Positions 27,103 to 35,128 of a stretch of DNA of 64,000 nt are shown one piece after another. Position numbers and translations under genes: made by a program. Under the pieces are notes generated by a model. The model had not been told where the DNA came from, searched no databases, and saw only the letters and a program-made list of their open reading frames with translations. Every line of letters starts with the position of its first letter. Position 1 is the stretch's first letter. The stretch lies in contig JACAEX010000084.1 of the NCBI GenBank assembly GCA_013388635.1, positions 1-64,000 on the forward strand. Reading direction: 5' to 3'. Source of the DNA: Syntrophaceae bacterium (GTDB lineage Bacteria; Desulfobacterota; BSN033; UBA1163).

Positions 27103-28410
27103 ATGGAAAAGTTGTGTAAAGGGATTTTGTTAGTCGCAATCGTTTTCTTATTTGCAGCGTCGTCCGCTATCGGACAGGAGATCAAGATCGGCGTGATCGG
27201 CCCGATGCAGTTTGTCCAGGGCCAGGGCCACTGGAATGGGGCGATCATGGGCGCTGAGGAGATCAACGCCAAAGGCGGAATTCAGGTTGCCAACAAAAAG
27301 ATGAAAATCCAGCTTATCAAGGCGGATTCGAACGAATTCATCAACATCACGGATGCGACCAATGCCATGGAGCGGCTTATCACAAGGGATAAGGCAGACT
27401 TCATTCTTGGGGGCTTCCGCACCGAGGCGGTGTTGGCCATGCAGGATATCGCCATGGAGCACAAGAAGATCTTTATCGGTGTTGGCGCGGCCCATGACGA
27501 GCTCTGCAACCGTGTGGCCAAGAACTACAACACCTACAAATATTGGTTCCGCGGTTCCCCTTTCAATTCCACGTTTCTTGTCCGAACGAGCTTCATCCAT
27601 CTGGGCACGGTCGGAGCTATACTGAGACAATTTCTGAACATCCCCAAAGTCAAGGTCGCCATCGTTGCGGAAAAAGCGATGTGGGCAGATCCGATGATCC
27701 CGGCAGCCGAGGCGGTCATCCCCAAGATGGGGATGGAGGTGGTAGGTGTCTGGCGGCCATCAGATAAAGCCACCGATGTGGCCGCCGAACTCTCTGCCAT
27801 TCAGCGCACAGGGGCCCATGTGATTTTCACGATCTTCTCCGCCTCGGTCGGGATTACGTTTGCCAGACAGGCAGGCGAGCTCAAGATCCCGGCGATGCAG
27901 GTGGGCATCAATGTGGAGGCCCAGAAGGATGGTTTCTGGCAGGCCACCCAGGGCATGGGCAATTATGTTTTCACCATGAACACCTATGCCCGCGGGGTCG
28001 AATCGAACGAAAACACAAAGGCCTTTGTGGACACCTATGTGAAAAGATTCGGGGAAACACCGACCTACACAGCGGACACTTACTCCGCCATCGTCTACAC
28101 GCTTGCACCGACGATCGAGATGGCCGGGACCCTCGATCCTGACAAGTTGGTATCCATCCTGGAGGAGCGTGTGTACAAGAGTGCTTCAGGCACAGTAAAA
28201 TATATGAAGGATGCCCAAGGACGACACACCCACGATCTGACATGGGGGCCAGGGTATCTGACCGCCATAGGGGTTCAATGGCAAGACGGCGAGCTAAAGG
28301 GTGTCTGGCCCAACAAATGGAAGGCGACCCCAGAAGCCCCTGAGATCACGTACAAGGGAGTTGTCCCCGTAAAGATACCACCATGGATGATCGAGAAATA
28401 TAAGAAGTAG
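27103..28410 (+). CDS. Liv-type periplasmic binding protein (system B)
   Basis: A 435-residue type I binding protein. The signal peptide (MEKLCKGILLVAIVFLFAASSAIGQ) is followed by EIKIGVIGPMQFVQGQGHWNGAI, the first strand and ligand loop. FILGGFRTEAV and KVAIVAEKAMWADPM are hinge segments. It is longer than LivJ-like proteins and distinct from systems A and C. AAAGGAGGG lies upstream. It precedes livH by only 11 bp and has no following hairpin, unlike the other four binding-protein genes. It is the extracytoplasmic receptor of importer B; its ligand is unknown. Confidence 0.9.
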   Translation: MEKLCKGILLVAIVFLFAASSAIGQEIKIGVIGPMQFVQGQGHWNGAIMGAEEINAKGGIQVANKKMKIQLIKADSNEFINITDATNAMERLITRDKADFILGGFRTEAVLAMQDIAMEHKKIFIGVGAAHDELCNRVAKNYNTYKYWFRGSPFNSTFLVRTSFIHLGTVGAILRQFLNIPKVKVAIVAEKAMWADPMIPAAEAVIPKMGMEVVGVWRPSDKATDVAAELSAIQRTGAHVIFTIFSASVGITFARQAGELKIPAMQVGINVEAQKDGFWQATQGMGNYVFTMNTYARGVESNENTKAFVDTYVKRFGETPTYTADTYSAIVYTLAPTIEMAGTLDPDKLVSILEERVYKSASGTVKYMKDAQGRHTHDLTWGPGYLTAIGVQWQDGELKGVWPNKWKATPEAPEITYKGVVPVKIPPWMIEKYKK

Positions 28411-28421
28411 TTTGAGCTCCT

Positions 28422-29297
28422 ATGGATCTGATTGTCAACATCATCGTGAGCGGTCTGATCAGCGGGAGTATCTTCGCTCTTCTCGCTATCGGCTTCTCCC
28501 TGATCTTTGGGGTGGCCCGCATCGTAAACATTGCGCACACCGCCTTCTATATGGTGGCAGCCTATTGTATCTATTTCGCCACCCACAAGATGAGTCTTCA
28601 CCCCGTGTGGGGCATGGTCGGAGCTGTCGTTCTGGTCACTCTATTGGGCCTGATCTCCTACAAGATCTTCATCAACCCCATCCGTGAGCATGAGGGGGCT
28701 GTGCTGATAGCGACCATCGCCCTGGCTATGGCCTTCCAGGAAATAATGGTTCTCAAATTTACGGGAACCTATCTAAGCGTCCCCTCACTGGTCAAGGGCT
28801 ATTTTGTGATCTTGGGTGTAAAGGTCTTCTATCAACAGCTGCTGACCTTCTGTGTGGCCCTGCTGATCATGGCAGGGCTCTGGATCCTTCTGATGAGGAC
28901 CAAATTAGGCTTGGCCATACGATCCACTGCTCAAGACAGGGAGGTGGCCAACCTGATGGGAATCAACGAGGCTCAAGTGGCCATGATGACCATGGGCATC
29001 TCCGTTGGGTTAGCCGCTTTAACAGGTGCCATCGTCGTGCCCCTCACCACACTTGAACCGCACATGTGGCTGCACCCGCTGATCATGATGATGGCAGTCG
29101 TTGTCCTGGGCGGCCTGGGCAGTCTCAAGGGTAGCTTCCTGGGGGCATACATCCTGGGCTTTGCAGAAGCACTGGTGGTCTTTCTTGCCCCCATGGGCGC
29201 CTTCCTTAAGGGCTCTGTGGCCCTCTCCGTCATGATCCTGGTATTGCTTATACGGCCGGAAGGCCTCTTTGGTGTGTCCTTCGAGGAAGAGAGATAG
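28422..29297 (+). CDS. livH: Liv-type ABC importer permease LivH (system B)
   Basis: A 291-residue permease with about eight hydrophobic segments. GLISGSIFALLAIGFSLIFGVARIVNIAHTAFYMV is the LivH entry motif with NIAH in place of NFAQ. GLAIRSTAQDREVANLMGIN is the ATPase-contact loop, and GGLGSLKGSFLGAYILG the conserved late loop. It ends two bases before the livM start codon. Confidence 0.93.
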   Translation: MDLIVNIIVSGLISGSIFALLAIGFSLIFGVARIVNIAHTAFYMVAAYCIYFATHKMSLHPVWGMVGAVVLVTLLGLISYKIFINPIREHEGAVLIATIALAMAFQEIMVLKFTGTYLSVPSLVKGYFVILGVKVFYQQLLTFCVALLIMAGLWILLMRTKLGLAIRSTAQDREVANLMGINEAQVAMMTMGISVGLAALTGAIVVPLTTLEPHMWLHPLIMMMAVVVLGGLGSLKGSFLGAYILGFAEALVVFLAPMGAFLKGSVALSVMILVLLIRPEGLFGVSFEEER

Positions 29298-29298
29298 A

Positions 29299-30339
29299 AT
29301 GGGCCTTATCCTGTTTTACTTCAGAAAACTCTTCACCGTGCTCAAAAACGAGGTGCTTGTTCTCCCATCCCGTGTCGTCGTCGTCTTCTTTTTTCTCTTT
29401 CTCCTTCTCTTGCCTCTGTTTACGAAAGATCCTTACCTTCTGCGCATCTTCACTCTCACCAGTATCTTTGCCATACTGGCTGCGAGCTGGGATCTTCTCT
29501 CAGGCTTCACCGGCCAGATGAATTTTGGACATGCCCTCTTCTTTGGAGTGGGGGCCTATGCCGCAGCCCTACTCAATCGTCACGCGAACCTTCCTCCATG
29601 GGGCACCATCCCCCTTGGTGCGCTGGCCGCAGTGGTAGCAGGCCTTGTCATAGGGATACCCTGCCTCAGGCTCAGAGGGACGTATCTGGCGCTGACCACC
29701 CTTGCCTTCCCCATCATCCTGATGGGACTGGTCTTTGCGTTTCCAGACCTCACGGGTGGAGAACTGGGCATCTCGGGGATCGCTCGTTTAGCCCGGTCCC
29801 GCGTTGCGGATTACTACATTGCCGTCGTGTTGATGCTCGGCCTCTGTACCATCATGTGGAAGATAACGGACTCCAACACCGGCATTATTTTCCATGCGAT
29901 CCGGGAGGACGAACTAGCGGTCAGGGCCTCCGGTATCAACACGACGCGCTATAAGCTCCTGGCCTTTTGCCTCAGCGGTTTCTTCGCCGGTGTATCCGGA
30001 GGGCTCTATGCCCATTTTATGAGGATCGCGGGCCCCTCGACCCTGGAAGTCTCCTTATCCTTTCAGGTGGTCATCTGGGCCATCTTCGGTGGGATCGTGA
30101 CCATCTATGGCCCGGTGGGCGCGGTCTTCGTCCTTTTTCCCCTGTTAGAGTTTCTTCGCTTTTGGCAGGACTACCGAACCCTGATGTTCGCGGGTGTTGT
30201 CCTCTTGATCCTTCTCTATATGCCAGACGGGCTTTTTCGTTGGTTGCGGGACAAGATAGAGAAGGAGTGTCCCCGGTGCAAAATCAGAAATGTGGCCATG
30301 AGGCATACATGCCGCGTGTGCACGGCACCGCTGGACTAA
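29299..30339 (+). CDS. livM: Liv-type permease LivM (system B) with C-terminal zinc-ribbon-like tail
   Basis: A 346-residue permease. GFTGQMNFGHALFFGVGAYAAALL is the LivM motif, and IIFHAIREDELAVRASGIN the ATPase-contact loop, followed by late helices ending DGLFRWLRDKIEKE. About 22 residues then follow with CPRC and CRVC, i.e. CX2C-X10-CX2C, on the cytoplasmic side. Such a pair of CxxC knuckles is a zinc-ribbon or rubredoxin-like pattern and is not part of ordinary LivM proteins. The ATG at 29299 is used because the upstream frame overlaps livH. The stop is 18 bp before the ligase start, so the tail is not a frameshift artefact. Confidence 0.9.
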   Translation: MGLILFYFRKLFTVLKNEVLVLPSRVVVVFFFLFLLLLPLFTKDPYLLRIFTLTSIFAILAASWDLLSGFTGQMNFGHALFFGVGAYAAALLNRHANLPPWGTIPLGALAAVVAGLVIGIPCLRLRGTYLALTTLAFPIILMGLVFAFPDLTGGELGISGIARLARSRVADYYIAVVLMLGLCTIMWKITDSNTGIIFHAIREDELAVRASGINTTRYKLLAFCLSGFFAGVSGGLYAHFMRIAGPSTLEVSLSFQVVIWAIFGGIVTIYGPVGAVFVLFPLLEFLRFWQDYRTLMFAGVVLLILLYMPDGLFRWLRDKIEKECPRCKIRNVAMRHTCRVCTAPLD

Positions 30340-30357
30340 TCTGGTGAGGGTGAGGAA

Positions 30358-32067
30358 ATGAACGCAAAGGAAGCCTACGCTGCAAAACCCTGGTTGAAGC
30401 ACTATCCCGAGGGTGTCGTTGACACCGTGGACATACCTCTGATCTCTGTGCCTGACCTTTTTGACCAGGTGGCAGAGAAATACGCCGGCAAGACCGCATT
30501 GATCTTCTACGGGAAGAAGATCAGCTATGCCAATCTAAAGGAGCTGATCCACCGCTTCGCTGGAGCTCTGGCCGATTTAGGAGTGAAGAAGGGCGATACC
30601 GTTGCCCTCTATCTTCTGAATTGCCCACAGTATGTGATTGCTTATTTCGCAGCCTTGAAAGTCGGCGCGAAAGTCACCCCGATCAGCCCGGTCTACACCA
30701 GCCATGAAATAAAGCATCAGCTTCAGGACAGCGATGCGACGATTGTGGTCTGTCAGGATATCCTTTACGATAACGTGGAGAAGACCGGCCTGGCCATGAA
30801 GCATGTGATTCTCACCAGCATCGCTGATTACTTACCCATGTTCAAAAAGCTTTTGGGCAAGGGGGCCCTGGGAAAGGTCTATTCCGAGATGAGAATTCCT
30901 ACCCCTGATGAGAGGAAACAGGCTGGCCTCTTACAATTTCAGGAGCTGATCAAGAAGTACCCTCCCCGGCCTCCCCAGGTAGCGATCGACCCGATGAAAG
31001 ACATCGCCGCGCTTCCCTATACAGGAGGCACCACCGGGCTTCCCAAGGCGGCCATCCTCACCCATGCCAATATGGTGGCTTTGCAGGCGCAGGTGAGGAC
31101 ATTCTGGCCCTTCTTCGAAGAGGGCAACGAAGTGGTCATGGCCTTTTTGCCCTTCTTTCACATCTACGGTCAGGTCGTCGTGATGCTTTCGAGCCTCAGC
31201 CAGGGTTTCACCATGGTCCTCTTCACCACCCCTGACATCGATGATATCCTCTCAGCCATGGAAAGATACCAGGCATCCGCATTCTACGGTGTCCCCACCA
31301 TGTTTGAATACCTCAAAGAATATGAAAAGACAGACCGGGTCAATTGGAAACGGCTCAAGTTGATCGCCTGCGGTGCGGATACCCTTCATGAATCAACGGT
31401 GGAGGCATGGGAGAGGAGAACCGGGGCCAAGATCTTCGAGGGCTATGGGATGACCGAGACCACGGCGGTCAGCCATGGCAGCCCGATTCACAGGCCTAAG
31501 AGGGGCTCTTTTGGAGTTCCCCTGCCAGGTGTGAAGGCTGCCATTATCGAACATGAGGGCACAAAATTCTTGCCCCCTGGTGAGATTGGGGAATTAATTC
31601 TTAACGGGCCAAACATCATGCAGGGTTACTGGAAAAGGGAGGAGGAGACTCGGGAGGCATTGATCGACATTGACGGAGAGAAGTGGCTCAGAACGGGAGA
31701 TCTGGTGAGCATGGATGAGGAAGGTTATTTCCACTTCTTTGACCGGAAACGAGACCTGATCAAGTACAAAGGGTATTCGGTCTTCGCCAGACATGTTGAA
31801 GAGGTTCTCTACAAACATCCTCAGATCAAGGCAGCGGGCGTCGTGGGTGTGCCCGATCCAAAGGTCGGTCAGATGATCAAGGCCTATGTGGTCCTCGAAA
31901 GCGAAGCCCGGGGTAAGGTTTCAGAAGAGGAGATCATCAACTTTTGCAAAGAGAATCTCGCCCATTACAAAGTCCCCAAGATCATTGAATTCAGGGGTGA
32001 GCTCCCGAAGACGGACGTGGGAAAGGTTTCGAGAAGGGAGCTGAGAGAAGAAGGGGAAGAGAGATGA
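30358..32067 (+). CDS. AMP-forming acyl-CoA ligase embedded in importer B
   Basis: A 569-residue ANL ligase. Its phosphate loop ALPYTGGTTGLPKAAILTH (about 219-237) has TGG for the usual SGT. FFHIYGQ, FEGYGMTETT, WLRTGDLVSMDEEGYFHFFDRKRDLIKYKGYSV and the C-terminal PKTDVGKVSRREL complete the set. It is sandwiched between livM and livG with gaps of 18 and 1 bp, so it is cotranscribed with the importer. This suggests that the imported solute is a carboxylic acid trapped as its CoA ester on entry (inference from context). Confidence 0.93.
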   Translation: MNAKEAYAAKPWLKHYPEGVVDTVDIPLISVPDLFDQVAEKYAGKTALIFYGKKISYANLKELIHRFAGALADLGVKKGDTVALYLLNCPQYVIAYFAALKVGAKVTPISPVYTSHEIKHQLQDSDATIVVCQDILYDNVEKTGLAMKHVILTSIADYLPMFKKLLGKGALGKVYSEMRIPTPDERKQAGLLQFQELIKKYPPRPPQVAIDPMKDIAALPYTGGTTGLPKAAILTHANMVALQAQVRTFWPFFEEGNEVVMAFLPFFHIYGQVVVMLSSLSQGFTMVLFTTPDIDDILSAMERYQASAFYGVPTMFEYLKEYEKTDRVNWKRLKLIACGADTLHESTVEAWERRTGAKIFEGYGMTETTAVSHGSPIHRPKRGSFGVPLPGVKAAIIEHEGTKFLPPGEIGELILNGPNIMQGYWKREEETREALIDIDGEKWLRTGDLVSMDEEGYFHFFDRKRDLIKYKGYSVFARHVEEVLYKHPQIKAAGVVGVPDPKVGQMIKAYVVLESEARGKVSEEEIINFCKENLAHYKVPKIIEFRGELPKTDVGKVSRRELREEGEER

Positions 32068-32068
32068 G

Positions 32069-32836
32069 ATGACCCCGTCCTTCCTTGAAATCAAAGGGTT
32101 GACCAAAAACTTCGGCGGTCTTCGGGCCGTCAACAACGTCAGCTTTTCCATGGAAAGGGATCAGATCCTGGGTCTGATCGGTCCGAACGGCGCTGGCAAG
32201 ACCACGCTCCTGCGCCTGATAACCGGCATACTGAAGCCCGATGCTGGGAGCATCCGTTTCATGGGAAACGAGATCATAGGCCGAAAGACCTGGGACATCG
32301 TCAACATGGGCATCGCCTGTACCTTTCAGAACATGAGACCTTTCCGACGCCTCCCTATCATCGCCAACGTGATGGTCTCCTGTCTTTCCCCTCGCGCGAT
32401 GAAGAGGGGGGAATGGGTCAAACGTCTGGAGGCGAAGGCGATGGATGCCCTGGAGTTCGCAGGTATCTCGGATATGGCACGGGAAAGGGCCTCCACCCTT
32501 TCACAGGGCGACCTGAAGAGACTCGAAGTCGCCCGGGCCGTGGCCACGGAGCCGGAACTGCTCCTGCTCGACGAGCCCTTCGGAGGGCTGAGCCCTGCAG
32601 AAACCGATCTCATGGCAAAATCGATCAAGCGCTTGCACAAGGGGGGCCGCTTTGGTCGACTGCACAGCGAAGGACCGGCCATGATCATCGTCGAGCACAA
32701 ACTTCAATGGCTGATGAAGATCGTGGATCGGATTGTCGTTCTGAATTTCGGCACGATCATCGCTGATGGAACGCCCGATGAGATCGTGAATAACCCTCGT
32801 GTGATTGAGGCCTACCTCGGCCGAGGAGAGATCTAA
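32069..32836 (+). CDS. livG: Liv-type ABC ATPase LivG (system B)
   Basis: A 255-residue ATPase with Walker A GPNGAGKTT, signature STLSQGDLKRLEVARAV, Walker B LLLLDEPFGGLSP and switch IIVEHKLQWL. A short insertion before the switch strand (RFGRLHSEGP) is absent from systems A and C. It starts one base after the ligase stop codon. Confidence 0.95.
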   Translation: MTPSFLEIKGLTKNFGGLRAVNNVSFSMERDQILGLIGPNGAGKTTLLRLITGILKPDAGSIRFMGNEIIGRKTWDIVNMGIACTFQNMRPFRRLPIIANVMVSCLSPRAMKRGEWVKRLEAKAMDALEFAGISDMARERASTLSQGDLKRLEVARAVATEPELLLLDEPFGGLSPAETDLMAKSIKRLHKGGRFGRLHSEGPAMIIVEHKLQWLMKIVDRIVVLNFGTIIADGTPDEIVNNPRVIEAYLGRGEI

Positions 32837-32839
32837 GAC

Positions 32840-33589
32840 GTGTTGCTCGAAGTCGCCAATCTATCGGTATGGTATGACAAGGCCATGCTCCTCAACCATT
32901 TGAGCATGGGGGTGGAGACAGGCGAGCTGGTCAGCCTCGTGGGTCCGAACGGAGCCGGCAAATCGACGCTGCTCAGAGCGATCACCGGCCTGGTAGCCTG
33001 GGAGAAAGAGATTACTCGGAGGTCAACCCATGGGGATATTGTTCTGGAGGGTACGGTCACCTTTAATGGAGAACGGATCGATCAGATCCCTGCCCATGAA
33101 ATCGTGAAACGGGGTCTGATCCTTTGTCCGGAGAGGCGCAGGCCGTTCCGAGAGATGACGGTGCTCGACAACCTCATGGCCGGCTCCTACCTGTTGAAGG
33201 ACAGGGACGAAATTCAGGATAATCTAAAGAAGGTATATGAACTATTTCCAGTTCTGAAAGACCGATCAAACCAGATCTCCGGGACGCTCTCCGGCGGCGA
33301 GCAGCAGATGCTCGCCATTGGCCGGGCGCTGATGTCGAGACCCAAACTCTTGTGCATTGATGAACCCTCGACCGGCCTGGCCCCTATTTTGCGGTCAGAG
33401 GTCTTTCAGAAGATCGAAGAGATCAGCAAGTTAGGGATCACTGTCCTGCTCGTTGAACAGGATGTGAGCACGGTCTTCAAAATGACCTCCCGCAACTACG
33501 TCCTCTCCTCCGGAAAGATCATCGCCGAGGGAACCGGCGAGCAATTGCTTCAAGACGAGGTCCTCCGGAAGACCTACCTGGGCCTATAG
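32840..33589 (+). CDS. livF: Liv-type ABC ATPase LivF (system B)
   Basis: A 249-residue ATPase starting at GTG three bases after livG. Walker A is GPNGAGKST, the signature LSGGEQQML, Walker B LLCIDEPSTGLAP and the switch VLLVEQDVSTV. An insertion of about 15 residues (WEKEITRRSTHGD) follows the Walker A helix. It is the last gene of the plus-strand catabolic module; no clear terminator was seen immediately after it. Confidence 0.94.
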   Translation: MLLEVANLSVWYDKAMLLNHLSMGVETGELVSLVGPNGAGKSTLLRAITGLVAWEKEITRRSTHGDIVLEGTVTFNGERIDQIPAHEIVKRGLILCPERRRPFREMTVLDNLMAGSYLLKDRDEIQDNLKKVYELFPVLKDRSNQISGTLSGGEQQMLAIGRALMSRPKLLCIDEPSTGLAPILRSEVFQKIEEISKLGITVLLVEQDVSTVFKMTSRNYVLSSGKIIAEGTGEQLLQDEVLRKTYLGL

Positions 33590-33648
33590 CGGATCTGCAT
33601 GACTTCCTTGAAGCTTACCCTATTAGGTCATTGCTGTCCAAGATAGCA

Positions 33649-33690
33649 GAGAAAGGGTAAGCCATGGGTGATCCCATTTCCCATCTCTTT
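33649..33690. repeat. Left copy of repeat flanking DUF4143 gene
   Basis: GCCATGGGTGATCCCAT (33661-33677) in the context GAGAAAGGGTAA...TTTCCCATCTC. The partner at 35069-35085 differs at one base of 17. Confidence 0.6.
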
Positions 33691-33728
33691 GATAAGCGAA
33701 GGTGATTGATTTTGAAAGAGGTCTTTTT

Positions 33729-34985
33729 TCAAACTCCAAAGAAAATAGGGAAAGGCATGGCAATCGTTTTAGGCCCTAAGGGAACGCTTTCACTTCCGGA
33801 GTAAAGAATAATTGAAAAGAGAAGCTTTTCCTTTAAGTCTTCAGCTAAGCGGTTTAAATTTCTTATGACTGATTCATCGATCTGACGTCCCCACTTCACT
33901 TCAATGGCTACCACTTGCCCTGCCTTCTCGATCAGAAAATCTACTTCCTGGCCTGTCTGAGTTCGCCAAAAATAAAGTCTGAATCGGTGATCCAATACCG
34001 GCATGATCTTCAGCAACTCACAAGCCACCCATGTTTCAACCATAGGGCCTGCATGACCCTGCTTCTCCAAAGTCTTCCATTCATTTATTCCCATCAGATA
34101 TGCTGCCATTCCTGTATCATTAAAATAAAGCTTGGGGGTCTTCACCAATCGCTTTCCCAGATGAGTGAAATAAGGCCGTATGAGAGAGATTTGGTAGGTT
34201 ACCTCAAGCAGATTCATATACCGACGCAGGGTTGTAAAGGGCAGGCCTGTTTCTCTGGAGAGGTCGGAGAGGTTAAGAAGCCTTCCTGTTCTTAAAGCGG
34301 CAAGGCTGAGAAGGCGATTAAAATCCGGGAGGTTTTCAATCGATTTAATATTCAGCAGATCTCTTTCCAGATACGTTTGACGGTAAGACGAAAACCACTG
34401 CTCCTTGGTTTCATCAGACTCCATGAGCGCAGGAGGTGGGTATCCTCCCTTTAACACCCTCTCAATAAGAGGGGCTTTATAGTCTTTCAGCGATGTTCCT
34501 GGATATTTTTTTAGCAATTTTTTTGAATCGATGCCGCCAAAAAGGTCTTTTATCATCATGGGCTTTGGTTTCTCGAGAAATTCCGGCCAGCAGAAGGGAT
34601 GAAGGGTGTGAAGAGCGATTCGCCCTGCCAAACTCTCCGAGACGGTTGAAAGAGTCATGAGATTGGCTGACCCTGTCAGAAGATATTGCCCCGGCCTTCG
34701 ATTTTGATCAATGCCTCGTTTCATGGCCCTCAATAAATCAGGCGCCTTCTGAACTTCGTCGATGACCACCGGGGTCGGAAGTCCATTGACAAAACCATCC
34801 GGATCTCGGAGGGCTGCATCGAGAATGATGCGGTCATCGAGCGTAAAGTAGGCCGCATCCCATGAGGTTTTAATCAGCGTTTGGGCTAAGGTTGATTTAC
34901 CCACCTGCCTGGCACCTGTCAAAAGGACTACGGGGAAGTACTTGAGAGATTCAAGGATCGGGCCTTGTAAATATCGCCGTATCAT
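33729..34985 (-). CDS. AAA+ ATPase with DUF4143 domain
   Basis: A 418-residue member of the widespread AAA_14/DUF4143 family. Walker A is LLTGARQVGKSTL (about 21-33) and Walker B TPVVIDEVQKAPDL. The sensor segment YLLTGSANLMTLSTVSESLAGR and the C-terminal DUF4143 domain (about 205-370, with FRLYFWRTQTGQEVDFLIEKAGQVVAIEVKW) follow. That last stretch resembles a PD-(D/E)XK-like fold. Biological role unknown; often mobile or horizontally acquired. It is isolated between two convergent catabolic modules and flanked by imperfect direct repeats. AT-richer sequence than its neighbours supports acquisition. Confidence 0.9.
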   Translation of the reverse strand: MIRRYLQGPILESLKYFPVVLLTGARQVGKSTLAQTLIKTSWDAAYFTLDDRIILDAALRDPDGFVNGLPTPVVIDEVQKAPDLLRAMKRGIDQNRRPGQYLLTGSANLMTLSTVSESLAGRIALHTLHPFCWPEFLEKPKPMMIKDLFGGIDSKKLLKKYPGTSLKDYKAPLIERVLKGGYPPPALMESDETKEQWFSSYRQTYLERDLLNIKSIENLPDFNRLLSLAALRTGRLLNLSDLSRETGLPFTTLRRYMNLLEVTYQISLIRPYFTHLGKRLVKTPKLYFNDTGMAAYLMGINEWKTLEKQGHAGPMVETWVACELLKIMPVLDHRFRLYFWRTQTGQEVDFLIEKAGQVVAIEVKWGRQIDESVIRNLNRLAEDLKEKLLFSIILYSGSESVPLGPKTIAMPFPIFFGV

Positions 34986-35058
34986 GGTTAATATTTAACC
35001 ATCAAATGGCGAATTTTTCAAGGATTATTTTTCGTCTGGAGGGCCTTTAGGCAATGGA

Positions 35059-35095
35059 GAAGGGAAGAGCCATGGGTGACCCCATCTCTCTCCCT
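35059..35095. repeat. Right copy of repeat flanking DUF4143 gene
   Basis: GCCATGGGTGACCCCAT at 35069-35085 within GAGAAGGGAAGA...CTCTCTCCC. It matches the left copy at 33661 in 16 of 17 core bases. Confidence 0.6.
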
Positions 35096-35128
35096 GTCTG
35101 GTTATCGGTGCTTGGTCACTGATTATTC

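Noticed and set aside
33729-35095. Defence island around the DUF4143 ATPase
   Set aside because: A single gene without nuclease, methylase or toxin partners; nothing else in the region suggests defence.
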